From Pelagophyceae sp. CCMP2097 (taxonomy: Eukaryota > Sar > Pelagophyceae), in assembly GCA_026770575.1 (NCBI GenBank), contig MU658026.1:4470-15449 (forward strand): 10,980 nt of DNA, read 5' to 3'. Every line of letters begins with the position of its first letter. Position 1 is the first letter of the stretch. This document shows, one piece after another, positions 1 through 7,473 of the stretch. Under the pieces are notes generated by a model. That model was not told the origin of the DNA and searched no databases. It worked only from the letters and a program-made list of their open reading frames with translations. The position numbers and the translations under genes were made by a program.

Positions 1-1
1 G

Positions 2-240
2 GTGGCGCCCTCAGCGAAGCCGTCGCCGCTCCCCAGCGCGGCGCCGAAGGGCGTGCCGACGATGGTGCCGACGGTGGCGCCCTCAGCGATGCCGTCGCCG
101 CTTCCCAGCGCGGCGCCGACAGGCGTGCCGACGGCCACGCCGGCAACCTCTGCAATGCAATCGCCGCTCCCCAGCGCGGCGCCGACGGGCGTGCCGGCGG
201 CGGCGCCCTTGGCGGCACCCTCGCCGTGGCGGCGTCCGTT
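2..240. repeat. Imperfect 66-72 bp tandem repeat
   Basis: Equivalent points of successive units fall at 17, 89 and 155, giving unit lengths of 72 and 66 bp. A degenerate partial unit follows near 215. The conserved core is ccccagcgcggcgccgac followed by ggcgtgccg. Unit lengths are multiples of three, so the plus-strand frame is preserved. Confidence 0.8.
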
Positions 241-262
241 GGACGGAGCTGTCCGTTGGTGA
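2..262 (+). CDS. 3' end of a Pro/Ser/Ala/Thr-rich repeat protein (partial, uncertain)
   Basis: An open frame runs in from the left edge and stops at TGA 260-262. It encodes about three imperfect copies of a Pro/Ser/Ala repeat built around PSPLPSAAPTGVPT, ending in a short non-repeat tail with WRRP. Low-complexity Pro/Ser/Thr repeats like this are common in extracellular or cell-wall proteins of algae, so a secreted or wall-linked protein is possible. No start codon, signal peptide or domain is visible, because the 5' part lies outside the window. The DNA is a tandem repeat (units of 72 and 66 bp, all multiples of three), so selection may act on the protein. In GC-rich DNA, however, an open frame of this size over a repeat could arise by chance. 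Confidence 0.3.
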   Translation: MAPSAKPSPLPSAAPKGVPTMVPTVAPSAMPSPLPSAAPTGVPTATPATSAMQSPLPSAAPTGVPAAAPLAAPSPWRRPLDGAVRW

Positions 263-290
263 CTTCAACTCGACGGGAGGGTGGCTTACG

Positions 291-311
291 CGACGCGTGT
301 CGTGGACGAGC
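291..311 (+). repeat. 21-bp dispersed direct repeat, copy 1
   Basis: The 21 bases beginning cgacgcgtgtcgtgg and ending gacgagc are identical to 7334-7354, about 7 kb away on the same strand. They lie on opposite sides of the gene block. Confidence 0.75.
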
Positions 312-586
312 AGGGCGTGGACGAGCACAGTCAGACAAGGTCCAGGAGCCACAGAGATCAACTCGACGGGATGGGGAAAGCAAACCACTTGATCGAAGAG
401 GGGGGCTTCGACTATCACCGTGGGCACGACCCGTCGGAGCTACCCTTTGCCACTGCCCACTCGTTCTAGTACACGCGCCAGCAACAACGCACCATCCGCA
501 TATCCCTTGCCGACTTTCCAGTATCCATCAGCCCCGAAGCCCGGCGACCCCTATTAGCATGGGTGTGTTTCACTATGGATGGTAAA

Positions 587-643
587 AGTAAGTTTCGTAT
601 GAATAATTATCAGTAACTTACTGGGTAAGTTATGATAAATTAC
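587..643 (+). repeat. AT-rich dispersed motif, copy 1
   Basis: This begins agtaagtttcgta and ends ttatgataaattac. Its first 13 bases recur exactly at 1385-1397 and its last 14 bases recur exactly at 1027-1040. It contains a small hairpin made of taactta and taagtta arms. The order and orientation match the other two copies. Confidence 0.6.
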
Positions 644-1000
644 TTTTGAGCCAGAGTAAATTACTTTAGTCGCCAAAAAACGGAGCCCATAATCTAGATG
701 TAATTGTCATCACGACGGCGAGCCCACCGCAGGCCATGAACCTCGGAGGCGGTGGAGCTTGAGAAGAGCGCGCTACTTTCGCAGTCTAATCGGGTCAGTA
801 AAAAATAATTTCTACTTACAATTGTAGAGGAATTGAAGTCCCGAAGAAGCAGAGGCCGACGGGGAACGCAAACCGGGCGCGCGCGCCAAGGCCCACGAGG
901 GCCGTGGCGCGGAACATCTCGCAAGGAGCACCGGGGCGGGCGACGAGCTCTCACTATTTGAAATATGCCAATAAGAGTGGATTTAAAGACGCCTCTATAA

Positions 1001-1040
1001 AGTAAGTTACCCTTTCTTAGGGTAAATTATGATAAATTAC
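1001..1040 (+). repeat. AT-rich dispersed motif, copy 2
   Basis: This starts agtaagtta and ends ttatgataaattac, which is identical to the end of copy 1. A central hairpin has arms ttaccct and agggtaa. It abuts the left end of the 1043-1383 inverted-repeat element. Confidence 0.6.
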
Positions 1041-1042
1041 GT

Positions 1043-1383
1043 TATATGTGGCTTGGGCAAGTAGAAATGGACTTTTACTCCGGGTATATCAGATCCTAGT
1101 TAGCCCGCCTACGGTGTAGAGTTCAGCGAGCCGGATCGGTGTCGTCCAAACGCCGCCTTCTAACTCGTCGTCCTCGAAGCGCAGTGCCTTGGGGAAGGTA
1201 GGAATTGAACAAAAAAGGGCGCGTTTCTCTTGATTTTTCAAACGAGTTTTTTCGCTGTGTGTGATCGCGCGCTCGCGCGGAGCGCGCTCAGATCACTAAA
1301 ACCACCCCAGCACTAAATCACGTTTGCCTCGATAACTACCCTCGCCAATAAGAGTCCATTTCTACTTGCCCCAGCCACATATA
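1043..1383. mobile_element. Candidate MITE with 31-bp terminal inverted repeats
   Basis: The left end (1043-1073) and the reverse complement of the right end (1353-1383) agree at 30 of 31 positions, beginning TATATGTGGC and ending GGACT. The element is about 341 bp with no coding frame. The terminal TATA at each end would fit a TA target duplication just inside these coordinates, as in Tc1/mariner-type elements (inference). A hairpin at 1261-1296 lies inside. The alternative is two unrelated insertions of a shorter repeat in opposite orientation. Confidence 0.55.
1261..1296. repeat. GC-rich hairpin inside the candidate MITE
   Basis: The arms gtgatc (1261-1266) and gatcac (1291-1296) pair. 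The arms gcgcgctc (1267-1274) and gagcgcgc (1280-1287) pair inside them. The loop is 5 nt and there is a 3-nt bulge (tca, 1288-1290). Confidence 0.6.
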
Positions 1384-1384
1384 C

Positions 1385-1432
1385 AGTAAGTTTCGTAAGA
1401 TAATATTCTTTGCTGAGTATATTATGATAATA
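1385..1432 (+). repeat. AT-rich dispersed motif, copy 3
   Basis: This starts agtaagtttcgta, identical to copy 1, and ends with attatgataataat, a diverged form of the shared 3' half. It lies immediately right of the 1043-1383 element, so two direct copies bracket that element. Confidence 0.55.
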
Positions 1433-1439
1433 ATCCTTC

Positions 1440-2037
1440 CATACAAGATGGTTTCGCCAAGAAACTGATTTTGCATTGCGCGTTTTTTGGGAAAACTAAA
1501 GTGGGCATTGGGCTGAGCTTCCGGCGGCCGCGCACGCACCCCAAGGAAAAGTCCGCCAGAGCTCTACTTTAACCAAAGAGCGTCTTTTGCAAAAGTTACA
1601 GCGATCGAAAGATATAGACACCCTTTTTGTATAAACACACACCACATAGTTTCTAAAAAAACGGTCACTTTTCTAAAAAAGAGAGAAGAAACGGCCCATT
1701 TTTTCAAAAATATGGGTCAACTGTAGCTTCTTGTGGACAGCCCCGGGCATTTTAGGTCAGGTATTTCGGTGGTTGCTCGACGTAGCCTTCTTACACACGG
1801 CCGTGCGCGGCCATCGGCGGTGGATGAACGAAAATCCGAGGTCTCCTTGGGTGGTAACGGCCCTCGCCAAAGTCGCCAAATCGATTTTCTCAGCCCATAT
1901 AAGACGTAGGAAAGTTCATCCGGCACGGCTGGAGGCGTCTCGGCGCGCTGCATGCGACCCCGGTATCTGTACCTCGAAAGACCGTTTCAAATTTGCCCAA
2001 AAAATACTTGACTTTCTTGGCGAAACCATCTTGTATG
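1440..2037. mobile_element. Candidate element bounded by perfect 25-bp inverted repeats
   Basis: Positions 1440-1464 (beginning catacaagatggtttcgcc) are the exact reverse complement of 2013-2037, giving 25-bp outward-reading ends 598 bp apart. The interior is a mix of AT-rich homopolymer runs (1600-1700) and GC-richer sequence, with no recognisable transposase. No clear target-site duplication is seen; the flanks are ccttc on the left and tttca on the right. It may be a non-autonomous DNA element, or two copies of a shorter repeat in opposite orientation. Confidence 0.5.
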
Positions 2038-2121
2038 TTTCACTGTGGGGCCAGGGCCTTGGGAATGGTGAAAGCCGTTGGGTCTGTTCGCCTGGGGAAG
2101 CAAAGAATCCCCGCCGCGGCG

Positions 2122-2501
2122 ATGTCGGGCAGCGTGGAGAAGTTGGCGGCCGCGCTGGCGGACGCCACGTACACAAAGGACTTGGTGGCGGCCGAGCTGG
2201 CCTCGCACATCGAGGGTGCCATGTCGCAAGAGGACGCGCTGCAGAGGTGCGGCGTTTCGGGGAGCGGCCGTTGGTGGCCCGCGCGGCCGTTGGAGGGTCC
2301 CGCGGAGGCGCGCCCGAAACGCCGTAAGCGAGGGGCCCTCGCGAGCCGGGCGTTGGCCGCGCAAAAGCACCGCGCGTGGCGCGTAGCCTTTCCGAGTCGT
2401 ACGTGCTGACAAGCGACCCCATCACGTCCGGCGTCTCCAGCCCCGACGGACCTGACTACTTCCTGCAAAAAGCCGGCGGCGGCGGCTGCAGCATCTCCTA
2501 G
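2122..2501 (+). CDS. Small CaaX-box protein, two exons, possibly G-protein gamma-like
   Basis: Exon 1 is 2122-2246 and exon 2 is 2387-2501. The 140-bp intron starts gtgcgg and ends gcgtag. Splicing joins AG to C to make Ser42 and keeps the frame, giving 79 residues. Residues 5-47 are Ala/Leu/Glu-rich and likely helical. An extended stretch with SDPITSGVSSPDGPDYF follows, then a Gly linker, and the chain ends at Cys76-Ser-Ile-Ser. CSIS is a CaaX box with Ser last, the type usually farnesylated, so membrane attachment is expected. Size, N-terminal helix, a DP-hydrophobic-xx-V stretch and CaaX end recall heterotrimeric G-protein gamma subunits, but the match is weak. ATG 2122 has a purine at -3. 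An in-frame upstream ATG at 2065 would add 19 residues. A transposon-like end lies just upstream. Confidence 0.55.
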
Positions 2502-2961
2502 GCCCGCCGGCAAACTGTGTCCTGTGTGAGCCGCCCGACCCGCGCGCCCCGCGGCCCCGTCCCCGGCCCCATCCCCCGGCGGGACTCGCACACGTAGGCT
2601 CCTCCGGAGGCGGGCTCCGTCCGCGGCGCATCGTCGTCCTCCGATGCGCCGCGCGACGGCCGTCCCGCTCCGCCCCCGAAACGCTGCCGCCGACGAGTGT
2701 CCGATGCCCGCGCGCGAGCAGCCCACTCCCGTAAATCCACCTTTTTATCCAGAAGCGCCCCGCCGAGGGGACCCGCGAGAGCGACGGATGCCAGTGTCCG
2801 ACCATCCGCCGCGCGAACCCGCGCCGCCGCGAGGGAAGACACGACCAACCTTTTTGGGTGTCCACTGTCCACAAATCCAGCCCCACGTCATCGCCGAACC
2901 GCGTCCGTCTCGACCGAGCGCGCCTTCGAAGCCGCGGAGCGCGTGCGATCGCTCGAGAGCC
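2502..2961. other. Intergenic stretch between the CaaX gene and prefoldin 6
   Basis: These 460 GC-rich bases hold the 3' flank of the CaaX gene and the 5' flank of the prefoldin gene. I recognise no gene. A plus frame starting at 2644 runs in frame into prefoldin exon 1, but the added residues are low-complexity Pro/Arg and do not fit the family. The stretch contains a 10-bp palindrome cctccggagg (2601-2610) and the hairpin at 2623-2652. The last bases before 2962 give a good Kozak context (gccATGG). Confidence 0.5.
2623..2652 (+). repeat. 11-bp stem hairpin downstream of the CaaX gene
   Basis: gcggcgcatcg (2623-2633) and cgatgcgccgc (2642-2652) are exact reverse complements around an 8-nt loop. 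It lies 121 bp after the CaaX stop codon, so it could fall in that gene's 3' untranslated region. Function unknown. Confidence 0.55.
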
Positions 2962-3530
2962 ATGGCGGAGGAGGACATCAACGCGTACAAGGCGCTGCAG
3001 GCGGACGTGCAGAACCTCTCGAACACGCGCCAGTGAGCCCCTTTGCGCCGCGCCGCGTTTGATGCGGCGCCGCCCGAGGCGCCGGCGGCGGGCCCCGACG
3101 GCGCGCGTCGACGGCGCCGCGCCGCAGGCAGTTTGTGGGGCAGATCAACGAGAACGAGATGGTCATGAAGGAGCTCGACGCCGCCGAGGTGCGCCTTTGC
3201 GGTGTCGCCCCGCGCCGCGGCCGCGCCGTCGACTTTTCGAAAAATCCTGTACGGCGGGCACTTTCGTAGGAGGGGAAGGAGATCTTCAAGCTCGTGGGCC
3301 CGGCGCTGCTGACGCAGAACTTGGACGAGGTCAAAGAGAACGTTTTGAAGCGGATTGAGTTCATCGAAACCGAGGTCAGCAAGGTCGACGTCCAGGTCAA
3401 GGCCAAGCAGGATTCGCAAAAGGCGCTGGGCGAGCGCATCATGGCGGACCAGCAGGGCATGCGCGCCCGCGCCGCCGACGAGGCGCGAAAGGTCTTCGCC
3501 GAACAGACGGGTGGCGGCGGTGGCCACTAG
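2962..3530 (+). CDS. PFD6: Prefoldin subunit 6 (KE2-type beta prefoldin), three exons
   Basis: The exons are 2962-3032, 3128-3188 and 3270-3530. The introns are 95 and 81 bp, with gtgagc...gccgcag and gtgcgc...tcgtag borders. The spliced protein is 130 residues, normal for the family. Helix 1 spans about residues 5-45 and includes LSNTRQQFVGQINENEMVMK, where Ser/Asn-x-Arg-Gln and the xEN motif are typical of subunit 6. A beta hairpin with IFKLVGPALL follows at about 49-58. A second long helix spans about 62-115 with KRIEFIETEV, and a Gly-rich tail ends in His. Prefoldin is the hexameric cytosolic co-chaperone that hands unfolded actin and tubulin to the CCT chaperonin. Subunit 6 is one of its beta subunits. 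Both junctions keep the frame (phase 2, then phase 0). The neighbouring protease starts 211 bp downstream on the same strand. Confidence 0.93.
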
Positions 3531-3741
3531 CGTAACATTGCGGATAAACTGCCCGCACGCTCGAGCGGCGGCCGCGGGGGTGAGACCACCACGCCTCGGC
3601 GCGTGCGGCACCGCGCCGGCGCGCGACCGCGCTCCAGTTGTGCGGCCTTTGGAGATTTCTTCAAGTCCTTCGCGAAGTTTCCCGGGTTTCTCAGTTTTCC
3701 GCGAACTTCAGCCTCAGGCGCGGTGCTCGCAGACGACGGCG
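3531..3741. other. Intergenic spacer between prefoldin 6 and the M16 protease
   Basis: The 211-bp spacer must hold the 3' end signals of the prefoldin gene and the promoter of the protease. A pyrimidine/T-richer tract runs from 3640 to 3710. The protease frame happens to be open through the spacer and into the prefoldin CDS, but this upstream translation has no family resemblance, so I treat it as non-coding. A noncoding 5' exon ending near 3710-3735 cannot be excluded. Confidence 0.5.
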
Positions 3742-6700
3742 ATGCACGGCTTCGAGGAGCTGCCGAGTATCTCGGCGGGCGGCGGCGCGGTGGTGCGGCT
3801 CTGGGTCCATTCTCGGACGGGCGCGCGCGTGCGCCTCGTCGAGACAGGGGGCCCTATGGCGGACCTCTACGTCGTCGTGGCGACGGAGGCGAACGACACC
3901 GCCTGGGCCAAGGCGGACGACGGCCTGCCGCACACGCTGGAGCACCTGATCTTCCTGGGTTCGGAGTCGTACCCGTTCAAGGGCGTCTTGGACAAGCTCG
4001 CCAACCGCTGCCTCGCGCGCGGCACCAACGCCTGGACGGACGTCGACCACACCGCGTACACCGTCACGACGGCGGGGCCCCGCGGGTTGCTTAACCTCCT
4101 GCCCGTCTTCTTTGACCACGTCTTGCGGCCGACGATCACCGACGCGGGCTTCGACACGGAGGTGCACCACGTCACCGGCGACGGCGAGCACAAGGGCGTC
4201 GTCTACTGCGAGATGCAGGGCCGCGAAACTACCGCAGAGTCCCTCGCCGAGCGAGCCTGCCTCGCCGAGCTCTTTGGCGGCTCGGGCTACGCGTCGGAGA
4301 CGGGCGGCCTCTGCGCCAACCTGCGCGAACTAAAGGCGGACCAGGTGCGGCGCTACCACGCCGAGTACTACCGCGCCGAGAACTGCTGCGTCGTCGTCAC
4401 CGGGGGTGTCGACGCGGGCGAACTCCTCGAGGCGTGTGGCAGGGCCCTCGACGCCTCGGCCCCCGGCGCGGTCAAGAAGTGCCCGCGGCCCTGGGCGGGG
4501 GCCGTGCCGCCGCAGCTTGCCTCTTCAAAAGACGCTTTGGACGTCAACGGCGCGGCGGTGCGCACGGCGCGCGTCTACTTCCCGTCGGCGCCGGGCGAGA
4601 CGACTGGCCTCGTCATGCTCTCCTGGCGCGGCGCCGCCTACGGTGCGTTCGCCGATGACGCCTACGAGTCGGCGCTCTGGCTCTACCTCGCCGACGGGGC
4701 GGCGAGCCCGCTGGCCCGTAAGTTTGTCGACACCGGCGAGTGCTCGGGTGTCTGGCCGTCGGCGGAGAGGTTCCGCATCGGCTGCCACCAGCTCTGGTTC
4801 GAAGACGTCGACGTGGCGCGCCTCGACTCCGTCGACGCCGCGTTCGCCGAGACGTTAAAGGCGCTCGTCGCCGGCGGCGGCGTGGACATGGTGCGGATGC
4901 GCGAGTGCATCGAACGAGCCGAGCGCAAGACGGTGGCGAGCCTCGAGGACGAGCCGGCAGCGGCATTAATTTCGCCGATCATCAAGCATTTTTGCTACGC
5001 GGCGGACCGCGACGACGCCAAGGACCTGGCGCAAATGGGCGACGCTCTTGGTCTGCTCAAGGCCGCCGGCGCCGTGTCCAAGGCCGAGTGGGACGCCCTC
5101 CTCGCCGCGCTCACGTCGCGGCGCCGCGTCTGCACGATTGCGCGGCCGTCGGCGCAGCGCGCGGCGCGCGAGCGCGACGACGAGGCCGGACGCCTCGCCG
5201 CAGACCGCGCCGCGCTCGGCGCCGGCGGCCTCGCCGCCAACGGTAAGCGCCTCGCCGGGGCCATGGCAGTCAACGAGGCGCCGCCGCCGGCGGCCATGCT
5301 CGAGCACGCCGTGGGCAAGGTGGACGTGGGCGACGCCGTCTCAAAAATGTTCGCCGTGACGTCCGTCGAACAGCCCGCCGGCGCGCCGAAGCCGCCGGCG
5401 CGCCGGCCGGCGTACGGTGCCACGCGGCCCGCAGCGCTGGCGGACCTCGAGGCCCTCGAGAAGCAGGCGTCTAACGTCTCGGAGTGGGGCGCGGGCGTGC
5501 GCTGGGGTTTGGACCACGTCTCAGGGACGCACTTTTGCCGCGTCGACGTCTCCGCCGACGCGTCCAAGCTCTCTCCGAAACTGCGCGAGTACCTGCCGCT
5601 CCTGGGCGAGGCGCTCTTCAAGGCGCCCGTCTTTGGCGACGACGGCGTGGTCGTGGCGCACGACGACGCCATCGCCGCCCTGCGGCGCGAGACGGTGTCG
5701 TACAGCGCGGGCGTCAGCGGCGGCGACGCGGGCGAGTTCGCCGTGTGCGCAAAGCTCGAGGGCGGCGGCGCCGGCCGCGGCGCGGCGATCGTGCGCAGAG
5801 CGCTGTACCAATCCCATGTCGCCGACCTAGACCGGCTCCGCGGCGCCGTGGCCAAGCTGCGCCTCGAGCTCGCCTCGGAGCTGCGCGACGGTTCGCGCGT
5901 AGCGCGCATGGCTTTAAGGTTGATGGCCTTTGACGGCGCGAAATCAAACCTCGCGCTCCACTCGGCTGTCGCCCAAAAGGGCTTCCTCGGCCGCGCGAAG
6001 TTCGCCCTCTCGCCGTTCGGCCGCGCCTGCGGCGCGCGCTGGCTCTTCCTCCGCGGCCTGCGCGACTGCCGCGCGCAGCTCTTTGACGCGCGCAACCTCC
6101 GGGCGCGCGTCGCCGGCGACCTGCTGCCAGACGTCGCCGCCGTTCTCGACGGCGGAAGCGCCCTCGCCGCGCTCACCGCCGTGCCCGCCGCCGCCGCCGC
6201 CGTCATCGCGCCGGCCCTCGCGCGCGCCGCGCGGGGCGGCGGCGCAGCGGTGGCCGCTGCGGCGACGGCGCCGCGGCCCGCGGCGTACGGCCGGTGCGCC
6301 GTCGTGGGCCTCGCGGCGCTCGAGGGCGGGTCGGCGTACATGGCGCGGTGCGCGCCCGGCCCGGCGTCGGGCGAGTCGGCGGCGAATCTCGCGGAGCATG
6401 CGGCCCTGGCCGTGGCCATCGAGTACCTCACCGCCCTCGAGGGCGACTTCTGGACGCGCATCCGCGGCGCCGGCCTCGCCTACAGCGCCTCGATGCACGT
6501 CGACGCCTGCAACGGCATAATCCTCTTCGCGCTCTACCGGTCCACGGACGCCGCAGGCGCGCTCGACGCCGCGCGATCCATCGTCGCAGACTACGCGGCG
6601 CGCGGCGTTTCCGCCGTGCGGCCCCTCGACCTAGAAAACGCGCGCGGCTCCCTCGCCTCTGGCCTCATCGAGGCGGAGAAGACGAGGTCCGCGGCGCTCG

Positions 6701-7144
6701 GCGCCGCGTGGCGCCGCGCGCTCCGGGGCCACAAGGCCGACCGCCACGCCCACTTCCTCGACGCCGTCGCGCACGTCACCGTCGAAGAGGCCCACGCCGC
6801 CATGGTCCGCTGGCGCGCACCGGCGCCGCCGTCATGAGAGGGTATTACTTGAAGAGGCAGTGTTATGCGCACCGCGCCGCCCCGCCGCGACGCGCAGACT
6901 TAGGCTCGTGCCGCTCTTCGACGACGCGCAGGCGCTCACCGCCGTCGTCGCGGCGCCCGGCAAGCTCGCCGAGCTCCAAACCAAGCTCGGCGCGGCGGCG
7001 ACCGTCGAGGCGTTCACGGACGCGACGCTCGGCGACCTCGTCCCCGGCGTCCGCACCGCGCGCTGCCGCCGCCGCGCCGTCGCCGGCATCGCTGCCGCGC
7101 TCGCCGCCGCCGCGCTCGTCGTCGCCCGCCGCCGCCTCGCCTAG
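3742..7144 (+). CDS. M16C zinc metalloprotease, Sdd3/Mug138/C05D11.1-like, with a probable final exon
   Basis: Exon 1 is open from ATG 3742, where family similarity starts, to a TGA at 6835-6837 that would give 1031 residues. The N-terminal M16 domain has the inverted zinc motif His64-Thr-Leu-Glu67-His68 in GLPHTLEHLIFLGS. The third zinc ligand is Glu157 in GVVYCEMQG, as in presequence protease. A second inactive-type M16 domain follows. Near the C-terminus, Arg908 and Tyr914 in TRIRGAGLAYS match the substrate-binding Arg/Tyr pair. Exon 1 stops short of the conserved end of this family, and 6898-7144 supplies it (LVPLFDDAQALTAVVAAPGK). An intron at 6831-6897 (gtcatg...cgcag, 67 bp, phase 2; alternative acceptor 6903) joins them into about 1111 residues. 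The tail is an Ala-rich hydrophobic segment flanked by arginines, a possible tail anchor. These proteins are thought to degrade peptides. No mitochondrial presequence is evident. Confidence 0.9.
6831..6897 (+). other. Proposed last intron of the M16 protease gene
   Basis: Starting at GT 6831 and ending at AG 6897 gives a 67-bp intron in phase 2. It removes the TGA at 6835-6837 and links the exon 1 frame to the downstream frame, which reads PLRLVPLFDD. The donor gtcatg is weaker than the gtgagc/gtgcgg donors of the neighbouring genes. A second usable acceptor is at 6903. Without splicing, the 6898-7144 frame would have no ATG start. Confidence 0.5.
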
Positions 7145-7251
7145 AGCCCGACGGCAGAAGCATACCGCACGCGCGTCGGAGGCAGACTACGCTCGACGCC
7201 CTCTTGAGAGAAGGATCGCCCCCCGAGAGGGCCGTCAGAGACCTTTCGTCC

Positions 7252-7257
7252 AATAAA
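7252..7257 (+). promoter_or_regulatory. Possible poly(A) signal AATAAA
   Basis: A single AATAAA lies 108 bp after the stop codon of the proposed last protease exon, at a sensible distance for a 3' end. Many microalgae do not depend on this hexamer, so support is weak. Confidence 0.25.
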
Positions 7258-7299
7258 CCTTACCGCCTCACGGACTGACCCTGTAATTTTTGGAGACGA

Positions 7300-7317
7300 C
7301 GGGTGTCTTAAGGGGGG
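7300..7317 (+). repeat. 18-bp direct repeat, left copy
   Basis: cgggtgtcttaagggggg, identical to 7474-7491. The two copies bracket about 156 bp containing the nested hairpin. Confidence 0.8.
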
Positions 7318-7333
7318 AAGAATATTCACGTAT

Positions 7334-7354
7334 CGACGCGTGTCGTGGACGAGC
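7334..7354 (+). repeat. 21-bp dispersed direct repeat, copy 2
   Basis: Identical to 291-311. This copy lies inside the segment bracketed by the 18-bp direct repeats. Confidence 0.75.
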
Positions 7355-7387
7355 GGAGCAGGGCGGGGCTGAGCTTGGCGTCGACGA

Positions 7388-7457
7388 GCAGTGATAAGGA
7401 GTCCTCCTTAGATTTCCGTAGGAAATAGACGCCGAGTATACGGCTCCTTATCACTGC
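7388..7457. repeat. 70-bp inverted-repeat hairpin with nested stems
   Basis: gcagtgataaggag (7388-7401) pairs perfectly with ctccttatcactgc (7444-7457). The loop region carries its own small stem, atttcc/ggaaat. A competing palindrome, aaggagtcctcctt, overlaps the left arm. It could be a small hairpin element or a transcribed structured RNA. No flanking target duplication is obvious. Confidence 0.65.
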
Positions 7458-7473
7458 ACGGCCGACGTTCACT

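Larger units (their letters stand above)
263..2121. other. Repeat-rich region without a recognisable gene
   Basis: About 1.86 kb with no frame that I can tie to a protein family. GC is moderate to 560. AT-rich patches follow at 587-680, 985-1045, 1385-1440 and 1600-1720. It contains the inverted-repeat elements, AT-rich motif copies and hairpins listed separately. A 14-bp direct repeat (tcaactcgacggga) occurs at 265-278 and 358-371. A near-tandem ttctaaaaaa motif with 20-bp period lies around 1650-1680. The open frames here are short, start at non-ATG codons or run over the repeats, and look spurious. Confidence 0.6.

Noticed and set aside
694..954. 86-residue minus-strand frame
   Set aside because: No domain or homology pattern, and it crosses an AT-rich patch.
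1731..2327. 198-residue plus-strand frame spanning the second inverted repeat
   Set aside because: It starts at TTG, runs through the 25-bp repeat and then overlaps the CaaX exon and intron in another frame. No family recognised.
2644..2961. In-frame upstream ATG extending prefoldin 6
   Set aside because: The extra 106 residues are low-complexity Pro/Arg, whereas subunit 6 is normally close to the 130 residues obtained from ATG 2962.
3355..3741. N-terminal extension of the M16 protease frame upstream of 3742
   Set aside because: It overlaps prefoldin exon 3 in another frame and crosses the spacer, with Arg/Ser-rich translation and no family similarity. Similarity begins close to Met 3742.
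4995..6461. Long minus-strand frame of 488 residues opposite the protease
   Set aside because: It is a mirror frame of the GC-rich codon pattern of the M16 gene. The translation is Arg/Ser/Ala-rich with no domain.
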